64,000 nt of DNA from Polynucleobacter meluiroseus (GCF_900205755.1 NZ_OANS01000003.1:295722-359721), one strand, 5' to 3'. Counted from the first letter of the stretch, positions 9,920 through 19,863 are shown. Made by a program: numbers and translations. Notes: generated by a model not told the origin, from the letters alone.

Positions 9920-10475
9920 GTATGAGAAAGTGCAGTCACTAACCGCAGAAGCGGAACGTGCACTAGAGTTGATCGGGCGCGCCATTCGCATGGCTGGATT
10001 TCGCAATACCCAATCATTGAGCGCTAGTAGCAAAAAAATCTCATCTTCTGCCCCATTTATTTCTCTACAGAAAGGGAAGGGTTTTAGAGGTTCAGATTCT
10101 TTCTTAATTCGCCATGAGCTTTCTGATGGAGTTGATCTGGATTGCGTCGGTAATGTGCTCACCAAAGAGCGTACTAAGGGTCATTGGGCTCAACAGGGCT
10201 TTTTAGTGGAGAGACAGGCTACTGCACCCAAAGGGTTTAAGGTGAATGGCGGCTCATTGATTTGCCAGTCACTAGATCGCCATGGCAGAATGCAAAACAC
10301 CACCGTAATGAACGGCGTTAATCAATTATCTATTGATGAGTCATCAACATTATTAGGCAATGCAAACAGATCGAATAGCGGCAGTCGGTTATTCGTGGTC
10401 AAACTGCAGATGACCGATGGTAAGGCCTTGCAACGAGAATTCAGCCGCACCTTTGCCACCCGCAATCCCCAATGA
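9822..10475 (+). CDS. PilW-like minor pilin without a visible leader peptide
   Basis: The N-terminus MSLLDCFIGLALSLMLVSPL lines up with the mature start of a type IV pilin (Met at +1, Asp in place of Glu at +5). It is followed by ERALELIGRAIRMAGFRN, which is PilW-like. No leader peptide ending in Gly precedes it, because an in-frame TAA stands directly before the ATG. About 217 aa. It overlaps the PilV-like gene by 98 bp and the next gene by 4 bp. Assignment as PilW is by position and this N-terminal pattern; whether it is processed is doubtful. Confidence 0.7.
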   Translation: MSLLDCFIGLALSLMLVSPLLKTSAELAAKQIEYEKVQSLTAEAERALELIGRAIRMAGFRNTQSLSASSKKISSSAPFISLQKGKGFRGSDSFLIRHELSDGVDLDCVGNVLTKERTKGHWAQQGFLVERQATAPKGFKVNGGSLICQSLDRHGRMQNTTVMNGVNQLSIDESSTLLGNANRSNSGSRLFVVKLQMTDGKALQREFSRTFATRNPQ

Positions 10476-10801
10476 TTCTTGCCTGGGTTTTCTCTTTATT
10501 GGTGTTACTTTCTTCTTTGCTAGCCTCCATTGAGCGAATGAGTGCGCTAGAGGTGGTGGGGGTCAATACCCTAGTTGATGCCCAAGCAAGATTCATTCTG
10601 GCTGAAAATAAGGTCTCAGGCTGTGAAAGCGATCTCGCCAATCTTCTGATTCAGCAAAATCCTGCATGCGACATTTTTGCCGCAGGAAAGCAGCGTTGGA
10701 TCATCGCCAATAAAGAAGTGCCTTACCTTGAGGTGTTAGTTTCTCTGGACCCTAAAACGGGCGCAACACACCGTTTGCATTGGCGCCAAGACTTTGAATA
10801 A
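10472..10801 (+). CDS. PilX-like pilus assembly protein
   Basis: A short protein (109 aa) with an N-terminal hydrophobic helix (MILAWVFSLLVLLSSLLAS) followed by ERMSALEVVGVN and a region with cysteines at about 50 and 66. The size, position between PilW-like and FimT-like genes, and the single N-terminal helix match PilX-type minor pilins. No Gly leader site is visible. It starts at the ATGA overlap with the PilW-like gene and overlaps the next gene by 8 bp, so the four are co-translated. Confidence 0.6.
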   Translation: MILAWVFSLLVLLSSLLASIERMSALEVVGVNTLVDAQARFILAENKVSGCESDLANLLIQQNPACDIFAAGKQRWIIANKEVPYLEVLVSLDPKTGATHRLHWRQDFE

Positions 10802-11339
10802 AGAAACGGGCAGCACCCTCCTCGAGTTGATGGTCGTTGTTTTAATTATCGCCATCATGGCCGCATCTTCCATGCCCATGTTGCAACGGCAAATCGCCGC
10901 AAGAGAAATCGATACGATTGCACGACGCTTTATTTTGCATGCCCAATTTGCACGCCAACAAGCTTTGCGATTGGGTAGCTCAGTTCAAATAGCTCCTGTT
11001 CATGGCAATTTGTGGGAGGAGGGTTGGGTTGTAAAAAGTGTTTGTTTAGCCAATCAATCCACCGCAACCTGTATTGAGCGTAACTGGTTTTCTCAAGGGG
11101 ATATTAGCCCCGCTTACTTTAAGGGAGGGGGGAAGCAATTTATTGATCCTCACACCTCTAAAAGAGGCATCACCTTCAATCCCGCCGGAGCGGCGAAGAC
11201 GCGTCATGGGGGATTTGTTGCCAATCGGTTAATTTTGGGTCATGAGCATGTCCCCAGTCTAGAACGTCAACTCATTATGGGAAGTGGCGGTCGTTGGCGC
11301 ATTTGCGACCCTAAGGCAGACCCCAAAGCCTGTAAGTAA
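10794..11339 (+). CDS. FimT/GspH-type pseudopilin
   Basis: Prepilin with a short leader ending in Gly, then STLLELMVVVLIIAIMAAS (Glu at +5) and the GspH/FimT pattern with IDTIARRFILHAQFARQQAL. About 181 aa. It starts with TTG at 10794, overlapping the preceding gene by 8 bp. FimT-type proteins help initiate type IV pilus assembly, and some family members bind DNA during natural transformation; that role is not shown here. Last gene of the pilin set, 66 bp before ribD. Confidence 0.82.
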   Translation: MNKETGSTLLELMVVVLIIAIMAASSMPMLQRQIAAREIDTIARRFILHAQFARQQALRLGSSVQIAPVHGNLWEEGWVVKSVCLANQSTATCIERNWFSQGDISPAYFKGGGKQFIDPHTSKRGITFNPAGAAKTRHGGFVANRLILGHEHVPSLERQLIMGSGGRWRICDPKADPKACK

Positions 11340-11405
11340 GCCCCTTAAATATCTGCAAAATTGTAAATTTTGTCTTTGCCGCTCACAATCGGTTTTAATA
11401 GACCC

Positions 11406-12521
11406 ATGTACAGCGATGATGACCACCAGTGGATGAGCCAGGCCTTAGCCCAAGCCAAAAATGCCCTCTACTTATCCAATCCAAACCCCCGTGTGGGATG
11501 TGTCATCGTCAAAGATGGTCAGCTTATTGGCAAAGGCTTTACTCAACAGGTTGGCGGTCCTCATGCTGAAATCCAAGCCTTAGCTGACGCTAGGGCGCAG
11601 GGTTTTGATCCAGCTGGTTCAGATATCTATGTCACTTTAGAGCCATGCAACCACACTGGTAAAACGCCCCCATGCGTAAATGCATTGATTGCTGCGCAGC
11701 CAGCGCGTGTGATTGTGGCAATGATCGATCCCAATCCCCTCGTGGCTGGTAAAGGGCTAGAGCGTTTAAAGCAGGCCGGAATTGATGTGCACTGTAGCCT
11801 CATGGAGGAAGATGCTGAAAAACTGAATCCTGGATTTATCTCTAGGATGACGCGCGGCTTACCTTGGGTGCGACTCAAAATGGCTGCCAGTTTAGATGGT
11901 AAGACAGCTTTATCAAATGGCCAGAGTCAATGGATTACGGGGCCGCTCGCTCGAGCTGATGGGCATCACTGGCGTGCGCAAGCGTGTGCCATTCTGTCGG
12001 GCGTGGGTACGGTAAAAGAAGATGACCCTAGTCTCAATGTTAGAGAAGTCCAAACCCAGCGCCAGCCCTGGAAGATCATTGTCGACTCCCATTTAGAGAC
12101 TCCGCCGGATGCTAAGTTACTTAAACAGATTGATCAATCAGGAGTGCTGGTGGTTTGTGCTTCTCTTGAATCTGCGGAAGCGCAAGCAAGAGCTAGGCGC
12201 TTGGAGTCAGGCGGAGCGGAGATCATTGCTATGGCAAATCCAAATGGTAAGGTGGATCTACCTCGATTATTTAGCTACCTTGCGCAAGAGCGGCATATGA
12301 ATGAAATTCATGTGGAGGCGGGTTGTAAACTCAATGGATCCTTACTGAGAGAAGATTGTGTCGATGAGCTGCTGTTGTACTATGCGCCGTTTTTTATTGG
12401 TGAAGGTGTTGGAATGGCTAATGTATCCCCACTCGTAGAATTGCAGCACCGCCAAAATTGGAGCATTATCGAACACACAAGTTTTGGACCAGACCTGCGT
12501 GTGCGTTTATTAAAAAGTTAA
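11406..12521 (+). CDS. ribD: Bifunctional riboflavin biosynthesis deaminase/reductase
   Basis: Carries out the second and third steps of riboflavin synthesis. The N-terminal deaminase domain has the zinc site HAEIQAL and EPCNHTGKTPPC; the C-terminal NADPH-dependent reductase domain begins around WVRLKMAASLDGKTAL with the segment SQWITGP. I use the ATG at 11406 (MYSDDDHQWMSQAL); a TTG at 11370 would add 12 residues. Length of 371 aa is normal. It is followed by ribE after 9 bp, forming a plus-strand riboflavin pair separate from ribBA-ribH. Confidence 0.95.
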   Translation: MYSDDDHQWMSQALAQAKNALYLSNPNPRVGCVIVKDGQLIGKGFTQQVGGPHAEIQALADARAQGFDPAGSDIYVTLEPCNHTGKTPPCVNALIAAQPARVIVAMIDPNPLVAGKGLERLKQAGIDVHCSLMEEDAEKLNPGFISRMTRGLPWVRLKMAASLDGKTALSNGQSQWITGPLARADGHHWRAQACAILSGVGTVKEDDPSLNVREVQTQRQPWKIIVDSHLETPPDAKLLKQIDQSGVLVVCASLESAEAQARARRLESGGAEIIAMANPNGKVDLPRLFSYLAQERHMNEIHVEAGCKLNGSLLREDCVDELLLYYAPFFIGEGVGMANVSPLVELQHRQNWSIIEHTSFGPDLRVRLLKS

Positions 12522-12530
12522 AATCAATCT

Positions 12531-13148
12531 ATGTTTACAGGAATTATTACTGCCGTAGGGCACATCAAAAACGCACAAGCTAAAGGCGATGGCTTGCATC
12601 TCACTATCGAGACGCCCGCTCACTATTTAGAGGATGTGGTTCTTGGGGATAGTATTGCAATTCAGGGGGCGTGCATGACGGCAACGCAGCTTGATGGCAA
12701 TACCTTTAGCTTTGATATCTCACGCGAGTCTCTAAATAAAACAGTGGGGCTCGATCAGGTAGGGCCAGTAAATTTAGAAAAAGCGCTGCGTTTAAATGAT
12801 CGCTTGGGTGGACATTTAGTGAGCGGCCACGTGGATGGAGTCGGTAAGGTTGCGCATTTTTCTGAAGTAGCCCAAGATACTTATGGCTCTTGGCTTCTGC
12901 AGATCGAAGCCCCAAAAGAGCTGGCACCATTTTTGGCATACAAAGGCTCGATAGTAGTGAATGGCGTCTCACTCACGGTAAATAAAACAACCGATACCCA
13001 CACAAGTTGCTTGGTAGATATCAATATCATTCCACATACATTAGAAAATACGACCTTAGGCCATCTCAAGCAAGGAGATGTAGTCAATCTAGAGGTTGAT
13101 CTGATCGCGCGTTACGTTGCGCGGATGCTTGAGACTCAGGTTAAATAA
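12531..13148 (+). CDS. ribE: Riboflavin synthase, alpha chain
   Basis: Dismutates two 6,7-dimethyl-8-ribityllumazine molecules to riboflavin. The start MFTGIITAVGHIKNA and two repeated lumazine-binding barrels are typical: the first has GDSIAIQGACMTAT, the second GGHLVSGHVDGVG and SIVVNGVSLTVNK. At 205 aa it has the family length. It lies 9 bp after ribD and ends 22 bp from the end of the convergent queC. Confidence 0.96.
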   Translation: MFTGIITAVGHIKNAQAKGDGLHLTIETPAHYLEDVVLGDSIAIQGACMTATQLDGNTFSFDISRESLNKTVGLDQVGPVNLEKALRLNDRLGGHLVSGHVDGVGKVAHFSEVAQDTYGSWLLQIEAPKELAPFLAYKGSIVVNGVSLTVNKTTDTHTSCLVDINIIPHTLENTTLGHLKQGDVVNLEVDLIARYVARMLETQVK

Positions 13149-13170
13149 AAGCTGGAGCTTGAGGAATAGA

Positions 13171-13908
13171 TTACTTACGGTAGCGAGTTGGATCAACTAA
13201 CTTTGCGTTTTTAAAGCCGACCTGTCTGAGACGACAGGATTCACACTCACCACAAGCTTCACCCAAATCGTTGGCTTGGTAACAAGACACTGTCTGAGAG
13301 TAATCTACTCCGAGTGTGTTGCCTAGTGCAATGATCTCAGCCTTGCTCATGCTGATGATGGGAGCGTGAACTCTAAAACGATTGTCATTATTGACGGCCT
13401 CTACGCCAGCTTTGGTCGCTAGATTGGCCATGGTTTCAAATGAGGCCACATATTCAGGGCGGCAGTCCGGATAGCCGGAGTAGTCCACCGCATTAGCACC
13501 ATAAAAAATATCTAGACCACCAAGTGATTCAGCCCAGCCTAAGGCCAGTGACAATAAGATGGTGTTGCGCGCCGGGACGTAAGTGATGGGGATCTCATGC
13601 TCCCCTCCTGGGCTCGTAGGTAATTCTATAGAGGCATCGGTAAGCGCAGATCCACCAAAGCGAGTGAGATCTAAGTTAATCACTTCATGACGTTTCACCC
13701 CCATCTTTTTGGCAATGTGTTTTGCGGCTGCCAATTCAGAAGAGTGGCGTTGGCCATAGCCTACAGATAGCACATAAGGCGCATAACCTAAGTCTTTGGC
13801 AAGCGCCAAGATCGTGGTTGAATCTAAGCCGCCTGAAAATAAAATAACGGCTGGCGCATTCGGTTTTCTAGGGGAGAACTGCGTAAATTCTGCAGAGAGT
13901 GGTGTCAT
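13171..13908 (-). CDS. queC: 7-cyano-7-deazaguanine synthase
   Basis: ATP-dependent enzyme that makes preQ0 for queuosine in tRNA. The PP-loop [15 protein letters not shown] is near the N-terminus, [12 protein letters not shown] follows, and a C-terminal zinc site reads [18 protein letters not shown]. Length 245 aa (slightly extended N-terminus). It overlaps cpoB by one base (TAATG), so it is the last gene of the Tol-Pal operon, a common arrangement. Confidence 0.95.
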   Translation of the reverse strand: MTPLSAEFTQFSPRKPNAPAVILFSGGLDSTTILALAKDLGYAPYVLSVGYGQRHSSELAAAKHIAKKMGVKRHEVINLDLTRFGGSALTDASIELPTSPGGEHEIPITYVPARNTILLSLALGWAESLGGLDIFYGANAVDYSGYPDCRPEYVASFETMANLATKAGVEAVNNDNRFRVHAPIISMSKAEIIALGNTLGVDYSQTVSCYQANDLGEACGECESCRLRQVGFKNAKLVDPTRYRK

Positions 13909-14639
13909 TACTTGGTAGCGGTGAGGAGTTGCTGGGCTTTGCTTGCTGTATCGGTATCGGGAAACTTACTGATGATCTCGCTGAAGGTTTTTTTGGCCGC
14001 TACTTTACTACCGCTCTCAAGCTGTGCATTACCTAAGGTCAACATGGCTGCAGGGATGCGAGGGTGCTCAGGAAACCGTTTAATCATGCCTTGAAGTTGC
14101 GCAATCGCTCCAGAATAGTCTTTATTGGCGTACTTGCTATTGCCGCTCCAGAAAAGTGCTAAAGGGATGTATGGGCTTTTGGGATAGCGAGTAATGAACG
14201 CAGAAAAACCATCCTCAGCCTTTTTAAGATTGCCAGACTGAAATGCACTCAAAGCGTCGTCATAGGCCTTTTTTTCACCGGGCTGCATAACACCAGTGAC
14301 ACCCTCAATGGTTACGGTGCGGGGCTCAAAATTTCCCAAACGATTATCGAGATCTTGATAGTAGGTTTTCTGAGATGTATTAATCTCTTCGCCCTGCTTC
14401 TCAAGTTCCTCAACCTTACCGCGAAGCTTGGCATTTTCTGTTTTGAGCGCGTCAATTTGATTTTGCAAGTCGAGTTGAGTCGTGGCGAGTGATTTGCGTA
14501 AATCGAGTATGGCTTTGCGCGCCTCATCATCAGAAAAGAGGGCCCAAGCGCTATTAGATGAGCATAAGCAAACCAGAGCCGCACTTAAACAAAACGCTCG
14601 TGAGAGCGTTTGTTTGCATGAGTAAAAAAACGACTTCAT
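13908..14639 (-). CDS. cpoB: Tol-Pal system coordinator CpoB (YbgF)
   Basis: Periplasmic protein linking peptidoglycan synthesis with outer-membrane constriction. It starts with a signal peptide (hydrophobic stretch to about residue 33, ending SAWA), then a coiled-coil region (about 40-100) with repeated charged heptads. A TPR-type domain follows, with [20 protein letters not shown] and [19 protein letters not shown]. At 243 aa it is normal. It overlaps pal by one base. Confidence 0.93.
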   Translation of the reverse strand: MKSFFYSCKQTLSRAFCLSAALVCLCSSNSAWALFSDDEARKAILDLRKSLATTQLDLQNQIDALKTENAKLRGKVEELEKQGEEINTSQKTYYQDLDNRLGNFEPRTVTIEGVTGVMQPGEKKAYDDALSAFQSGNLKKAEDGFSAFITRYPKSPYIPLALFWSGNSKYANKDYSGAIAQLQGMIKRFPEHPRIPAAMLTLGNAQLESGSKVAAKKTFSEIISKFPDTDTASKAQQLLTATK

Positions 14640-15145
14640 CAGTTGGTGATGTAAACAATGTCAGCGCGGCGATTTTCTGCCCAAGCCGCCTCGTTGTCGC
14701 CTTCGGCTTTTGGTTTTTCTTTACCAAAGCTCACCGCTTCCATCTGATTATCTGTAACACCCATTAAGTTCAATGCCTTGCGCACTGCGTCCGAACGTCT
14801 TTGACCTAAAGCAAGGTTATATTCAGCGGTACCACGATCATCCGTGTTGCCTTGAATAATGATCTTTTGATTAGGGTGCCCCTTTAAAAAGCTCGCGTGA
14901 GCGGACAACTGCGCTTGGTACTTGGTTTGTACCGTGTATTCGTTTAAGTCAAAATAGACGCTACGTTGGTAGAGTGGGCTGCTAGGATCGTTCCAAGGCT
15001 GCGATGCGAAGTTGCCGCCGCTCCCACCATTGGCGCCATCGCCATTTACATCGTCTAATTTAACGCTTGAGCAGGCTGCCATCAATAATGCTGCCGCTCC
15101 CACAATGGCAAATGTTGCCAACCTACGTGCACTTGAAATCTTCAT
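14639..15145 (-). CDS. pal: Peptidoglycan-associated lipoprotein Pal
   Basis: Outer-membrane lipoprotein that binds peptidoglycan and the TolB/TolA system. The N-terminus has a lipobox LMAAC near residue 24. The C-terminal OmpA-like domain shows VYFDLNEYTVQ, IIQGNTDDRGTAEYNLALGQ and RRSDAVRKAL with the diaminopimelate-contacting residues. 168 aa, normal. A 124-bp gap to tolB leaves room for its own promoter. Confidence 0.96.
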   Translation of the reverse strand: MKISSARRLATFAIVGAAALLMAACSSVKLDDVNGDGANGGSGGNFASQPWNDPSSPLYQRSVYFDLNEYTVQTKYQAQLSAHASFLKGHPNQKIIIQGNTDDRGTAEYNLALGQRRSDAVRKALNLMGVTDNQMEAVSFGKEKPKAEGDNEAAWAENRRADIVYITN

Positions 15146-15269
15146 GATCTATCCTTTATCCCGCAAACGAAGTAACTTAAGCTACCAATATTCATCATTA
15201 TGCCCCCGCACGCAGTAAAAGTGGTTAATTCAAAGTAGCGGGCAGGGGCTTTCCGAGGCGTATGGGGTA

Positions 15270-16574
15270 TTAATCCATAAATGGTCCCCAGGATGGCTGA
15301 CGTACATCAGATCCTGGAATGCTTAACACCTGCTTCGAATTTCCATCGACTGAAACGGCTGCCAATACCCGCTTGCCGCCCACCTTAGTTGAATAAAGTA
15401 CATAACGGCCGTTTGCCGCAAAGGAGGGGGATTCATCACTACTGCCGTCAGTTAAAGCCCTGGATTCTCCGGTAGCCAAGTTAAGAATATAGAGACGGAA
15501 TGCGCCACCAAGGTTGGCAATGTAGGCCAAGTACTTACCATCTGGTGAAATTCGCGGCGAGGTTACAAAGCCTTGTTTAAACGTAACGCGCTTAGCGCCG
15601 TCAGCTTGCTCACCCTCTGCGCTCATGCGATAGATTTGGGGATTGCCACCCCGATCGCTAGTGAAATAAATATATCGTCCGTCTGGTGAATATTGTGGTT
15701 CCGTATCAATCGTATTACCGCGAGTTAAGCGTTGCAGGCCAGTACCGTCCGCATTGATGCTGTAAATTTGCGTGTTGCCATCCTTCGATAGAGAGATGGC
15801 TAATTTTTTTCCGTCTGCAGACCAAGCTGGCGCACTGTTATTACCCTTTTGGTTAGAAAGTGAAATACGTCGACCTGTAGCTAACTCGTGAACATAAATC
15901 ACTGGCTTACGATCTTCAAATGAAACGTAAGCTACTTTTTTGCCGTCTGGTGACCATGATGGAGAAATCACAGGTTCCCCACTACTCAATGCATTACGCA
16001 TGTTTTGACCATCTGCATCTGAAATCACGAGGCGATATCGTTTCCCTTCTTTCACCACATAAGAAAGGCGAGTAGAGAAGATACCGCGCTCACCGAGTAA
16101 TTTGAAAATAATGTCATCAGAAATTTTATGGGCTACCGCGCGCAAATTATCTGCGCTGGAGTTGAGATTGAGGCCACCCAAGCTTTGTGACTTCCGAATA
16201 TCGAACAGTTTGTAACGAATCTCAAACTGGTTGTTTGTTGTTTGAACAACAGAACCTACTACCAGAGCATCTGCACCGCGAGCCGCCCAGGATTTAAAGT
16301 TAGGCGTGCCTTCATCGCTTTCGCTGGCGTTACCATTTTCCGTGTTTTTAAAGTAGCCGCTGTGCGCTAAGTCTTGACGAATGATTTCGGTAATGTTGAC
16401 GGGGAGTTTGTTTTCGTCCTTAAAGCGCATTACAGCAATCGGATAAAGCGCTTGACCAACCCCGGTAATTTCAATACTCATTTGCGCAAAGCTAGGACCG
16501 CTAAATACGCAAGCAGTCAGCGCGGTAATGAGCACTAGGGTTTTGAGAACTGAGCGTGAGATCAATGTGGTCAT
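15270..16574 (-). CDS. tolB: Tol-Pal system beta-propeller protein TolB
   Basis: Periplasmic protein of the Tol-Pal envelope machine. The start at 16574 gives a good signal peptide (MTTLISRSVLKTLVLITALT, cleavage after FAQ); an upstream frame adds 31 residues that overlap tolA and are unlikely. The N-terminal domain (about 30-165) is followed by WD40-like repeats with recurring SPDGKKVAYVS, SADGKKLAISLS, SPDGRYIYFTSDRGG and SPDGKYLAYIA. Length of about 434 aa is right. Confidence 0.95.
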   Translation of the reverse strand: MTTLISRSVLKTLVLITALTACVFSGPSFAQMSIEITGVGQALYPIAVMRFKDENKLPVNITEIIRQDLAHSGYFKNTENGNASESDEGTPNFKSWAARGADALVVGSVVQTTNNQFEIRYKLFDIRKSQSLGGLNLNSSADNLRAVAHKISDDIIFKLLGERGIFSTRLSYVVKEGKRYRLVISDADGQNMRNALSSGEPVISPSWSPDGKKVAYVSFEDRKPVIYVHELATGRRISLSNQKGNNSAPAWSADGKKLAISLSKDGNTQIYSINADGTGLQRLTRGNTIDTEPQYSPDGRYIYFTSDRGGNPQIYRMSAEGEQADGAKRVTFKQGFVTSPRISPDGKYLAYIANLGGAFRLYILNLATGESRALTDGSSDESPSFAANGRYVLYSTKVGGKRVLAAVSVDGNSKQVLSIPGSDVRQPSWGPFMD

Positions 16575-16584
16575 GGTGTTTAAT

Positions 16585-17421
16585 TTACTTGGGTTTGAGT
16601 TTAAGTTCAGGAGTGAGTGTCGGGAATTGACCATTGTCATCCTTGGGTAAAGTTTGTGTTGCTTCAATTGCGCTTAAGACTGCCTGATCCCAATTGGCAT
16701 CACCGCTGCTCGACGTCATTACTTTAGTCAGAATAGCGCCATCCGGGGCAAGCTTTACTTGAATCACCGTTTGTTTATTGCCCTTAAAGGTATCAGCATT
16801 AAACGTAATATTGGCGCGTACCTTCTTAATCACTTTATCGCTCCAACCTGGAGGCGCATTACCACCACCGCCCACACCGCTGCCGACGGTACCTCCAGTG
16901 CCCCCATCGTTTGCTGCCAAACCACGCAAACTAGCAATATTCGCAGCGCGTCTTTTATCGGCTTCAGCTTCGGCTTTAATTTGAGCTGGAGTTAGAGCGG
17001 GCTTAGGAGTTTCCTTCGGAGCCTCTGCTTTTTTAGGGGTTTCCTTTGGCACGATCTTGGGCACTTCTTTGGGGGGGATTACTTTGACTGGAGGTGTGGG
17101 TTTTATTACCTCTTTGGCCGCTACTTTTTTAGGCGGCTCAGGTGCTACCACTTTTTTCTTCACGGCAATGTCAGCAGCCTCTTCCTTGAATGCAGATTTG
17201 AGTTCTGGTGCAGGAGGAGGAATTTCCGCTGGCGGTGTCGCATCCCACAGTTCTACTTCAACCCCTGCAGGTGTACTAGTTTTCCAATTGATGCCGATGA
17301 CTAAAAACGCAATCAAGCCTAAATGAACGAATAAGGACAAACTAAAAGCGCGCTTGGTACTCTCGCTTTTGCTGAGGCGACCGCGTGAGAATTCTAGGGA
17401 TAAATTAGGCGCGGTATTCAT
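16585..17421 (-). CDS. tolA: Cell envelope integrity protein TolA
   Basis: Inner-membrane protein that connects the TolQR motor to TolB and Pal. It has one N-terminal membrane helix (LFVHLGLIAFLVIGI, about residues 30-48) and a long Pro/Lys/Ala-rich linker with repeats such as VIPPKEVPKIVPKETPKKAE. A Gly-rich segment leads into the C-terminal TolA/TonB-type domain (VIQVKLAPDGAILTKVM). I use the ATG at 17421; a TTG two codons earlier is possible. It is 10 bp from tolB and 28 bp after tolR. Confidence 0.9.
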   Translation of the reverse strand: MNTAPNLSLEFSRGRLSKSESTKRAFSLSLFVHLGLIAFLVIGINWKTSTPAGVEVELWDATPPAEIPPPAPELKSAFKEEAADIAVKKKVVAPEPPKKVAAKEVIKPTPPVKVIPPKEVPKIVPKETPKKAEAPKETPKPALTPAQIKAEAEADKRRAANIASLRGLAANDGGTGGTVGSGVGGGGNAPPGWSDKVIKKVRANITFNADTFKGNKQTVIQVKLAPDGAILTKVMTSSSGDANWDQAVLSAIEATQTLPKDDNGQFPTLTPELKLKPK

Positions 17422-17448
17422 AAGCAAAGGTTGTGATGCAATAGTGAA

Positions 17449-17868
17449 TTATTGGCTTTTCACTGCCAGACCAACCCGCTTCACACCATTTTCTTTAAGC
17501 TTTGACATCACCGTCATGACAACTTCATACTTGATCGACTTGTCAGCAGCCAACACTACTGGCTGATCTGCGGATTTCTCCGCTTGTGATCGCGCAAAAG
17601 CACCTAGCTCGAAAGTATTCAGCGTCTGTGTTGGTTCACCGTCTTTACGCACGATAATTTTTTCATCGGCATCAATGGTTAAAAAAACAGGGGGTAAGGC
17701 CTGTACTTTTGCCCCACCAACCGTTGGCAAATTGACCACTCCAGGGTTGACCATGGGGGCTGTGACCATGAAGATTACTAACAGCACCAGCATGACGTCG
17801 ATATAAGGCACCACATTAATGTCGGCCATGGCTCGACGCTTAGTTGATCGCTTGAGTGAACCCGCCAT
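17449..17868 (-). CDS. tolR: Tol-Pal motor subunit TolR (ExbD family)
   Basis: Inner-membrane protein with one N-terminal helix that forms the proton channel with TolQ. It has INVVPYIDVMLVLLVIFMV with the channel Asp, and a periplasmic domain with VVLAADKSIKYEVVMTVMSK. 139 aa. It lies 2 bp after tolQ. It is told apart from the ExbD copy at 24518-24976 by its position in the tol cluster. Confidence 0.94.
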   Translation of the reverse strand: MAGSLKRSTKRRAMADINVVPYIDVMLVLLVIFMVTAPMVNPGVVNLPTVGGAKVQALPPVFLTIDADEKIIVRKDGEPTQTLNTFELGAFARSQAEKSADQPVVLAADKSIKYEVVMTVMSKLKENGVKRVGLAVKSQ

Positions 17869-17870
17869 GA

Positions 17871-18527
17871 TTATTTACCGGCAACTTGGCGTTGCAAGAT
17901 GTTGGTGAACTCTTCTATAAAGGTTTCAAAACGAATTGCGAGGCGATCTACTTCAGTAGTAGTGCGGTTATAAGCCACCACGGCAGGAATAGCGGCAAAT
18001 AAGCCAATAGCTGTAGCAACTAAAGCCTCTGCAATGCCTGGTGCAACTGCTGAAAGGGTGGCGTTTTGTACGTTGGCAAGTCCACGGAAGGAATGCATGA
18101 TGCCCCACACGGTACCAAAAAGACCAATATAAGGGGAAACTGAGCCAACGGAAGCTAAAAAGGGCAGATTGGCTTCCAGCAGATCCATTTCTCGTTGATA
18201 GGTGGCTTTCATGGCGCGTCGGGCTGCGTCGATTTCACGCACTTTCATGAACTCTTGCATGCCGGCCTCAAAAATATGCTCCAAGACGGCATCACTGCGG
18301 GTATTGCGTTGCGCAGACTCCAGCAAGGTGTGCAGGTCGCCGCCAGACCAAAAATCACGCTCAAAGCGCTCAGTGTCTTTTCTGACGCCACTCAAAATGG
18401 CCGTTTTCTTGAAGATGATGGTCCAAGAAGCGAGAGACATACCCAGTAATAACAACATTACCAGCTGTACTAATAGGCTTGCATTCAGGACGAGAGAGAG
18501 AAATGAGAGGTCTTCTGTAGGATTCAT
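17871..18527 (-). CDS. tolQ: Tol-Pal motor subunit TolQ
   Basis: Three-helix membrane protein (MotA/TolQ/ExbB family) that energises TolA. It starts MNPTEDLSFLSLVLNASLLV and has LEANLPFLASVGSVSPYIGL and GTVWGIMHSFRGLA, then IAEALVATAIGLFAAIPAVVAYN, the family signature. The frame stays open 15 codons upstream, but the ATG at 18527 gives the canonical N-terminus. First gene of the tol operon; ybgC, often found upstream, is absent. Divergent from glyA. Confidence 0.95.
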   Translation of the reverse strand: MNPTEDLSFLSLVLNASLLVQLVMLLLLGMSLASWTIIFKKTAILSGVRKDTERFERDFWSGGDLHTLLESAQRNTRSDAVLEHIFEAGMQEFMKVREIDAARRAMKATYQREMDLLEANLPFLASVGSVSPYIGLFGTVWGIMHSFRGLANVQNATLSAVAPGIAEALVATAIGLFAAIPAVVAYNRTTTEVDRLAIRFETFIEEFTNILQRQVAGK

Positions 18528-18591
18528 GAGGGATTTTGTATGATGTAGGTAGATTTTACTTAAGCAAGACAACTACATTAGGATTATCACC

Positions 18592-19836
18592 ATGTTTGAC
18601 CGTCAAAAGACCTTAGCCAAAACCGACCCAGAGTTATGGGCTTCCATTGTGCAGGAAAATCAACGTCAAGAAGACCATATTGAGCTGATTGCCTCCGAAA
18701 ACTATACTTCTCCAGCCGTTATGGAGGCGCAAGGCTCGCAGTTAACCAATAAGTATGCAGAAGGGTATCCAGGCAAGCGTTATTACGGTGGCTGCGAGTT
18801 TGTGGACGTTGCTGAACGATTAGCCATTGAGCGTGTTAAGGAATTGTTTGGGGCCGAAGCAGCTAATGTCCAACCTCACTGTGGGGCTTCTGCTAATCAA
18901 GCCGTTTTCTTGGCATTCTTAAAGCCAGGCGATACCTTTATGGGAATGAGCTTGGCTGAGGGCGGACACCTTACTCACGGCATGGCTTTGAATATGAGTG
19001 GTAAATGGTTTAACCCAATTGCTTATGGCCTGGATGAAAATGAAGTGATTGATTACGAGCAAATGGAGCGCTTAGCTCGTGAGCACAAGCCTAAGTTGAT
19101 CATTGCTGGTGCATCCGCCTATTCCTTGCAGATCGATTTTGAGCGCATCGGTAAATTGTGTAAAGAAATCGGTGCCATTTTTATGGTGGACATGGCGCAC
19201 TATGCTGGCTTGATTGCTGCTGGCGTGTATCCCAATCCTGTTCCGCATGCAGACGTAGTGACCTCGACAACGCACAAAGGTTTGCGTGGTCCACGCGGTG
19301 GAATTATTTTAATGAAGGCAGAGCACGAGAAAGCAATTAATTCTGCCGTCTTTCCTGGTCTGCAAGGCGGCCCATTAATGCATGTGATTGCTGGTAAGGC
19401 AACAGCCTTTAAAGAGGCGCTGGAGCCCGGCTTTAAGGATTACCAAACACAGGTGATCGCTAACGCAAAAGCATTAGCTGAAACCTTGATTGATCGGGGT
19501 CTGCGCATCGTCTCTGGCAAAACCGAGTCACACGTCATGCTGGTAGATTTACGCGCTAAGAAGATGACTGGTAAAGAGGCTGAGCGTGTATTAGGCGAAG
19601 CGCATATTACCTGCAACAAGAACGGCATTCCGAACGATCCAGAAAAAGCAATGGTGACCAGCGGCATTCGTTTGGGATCACCGGCGATGACTACAAGAGG
19701 TTTTAAAGAGGCTGAGGCAAGGCAAGTAGGGCATTTTATTGCTGATGTTTTAGATAATCCGAACGATGCTGAGAATATTGCTAAGGTACGCGCTCAGGTG
19801 CATGAGCTGACCAAACGTTTTCCAGTCTACGGTTAA
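18592..19836 (+). CDS. glyA: Serine hydroxymethyltransferase
   Basis: PLP enzyme converting serine and tetrahydrofolate to glycine and 5,10-methylene-tetrahydrofolate. It shows [53 protein letters not shown] and [13 protein letters not shown] with the PLP lysine. 414 aa, normal. Divergent from tolQ with a 64-bp promoter gap, and followed by nrdR after 27 bp, a common betaproteobacterial pair. Confidence 0.97.
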   Translation: MFDRQKTLAKTDPELWASIVQENQRQEDHIELIASENYTSPAVMEAQGSQLTNKYAEGYPGKRYYGGCEFVDVAERLAIERVKELFGAEAANVQPHCGASANQAVFLAFLKPGDTFMGMSLAEGGHLTHGMALNMSGKWFNPIAYGLDENEVIDYEQMERLAREHKPKLIIAGASAYSLQIDFERIGKLCKEIGAIFMVDMAHYAGLIAAGVYPNPVPHADVVTSTTHKGLRGPRGGIILMKAEHEKAINSAVFPGLQGGPLMHVIAGKATAFKEALEPGFKDYQTQVIANAKALAETLIDRGLRIVSGKTESHVMLVDLRAKKMTGKEAERVLGEAHITCNKNGIPNDPEKAMVTSGIRLGSPAMTTRGFKEAEARQVGHFIADVLDNPNDAENIAKVRAQVHELTKRFPVYG

Positions 19837-19863
19837 TTGATATAAGACTAACGAGAGCCTCTA

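Noticed and set aside
13149..13170. AAGCT/AGCTT mini-hairpin between ribE and queC
   Set aside because: Five-base stem with no T-run; too short to call a terminator.
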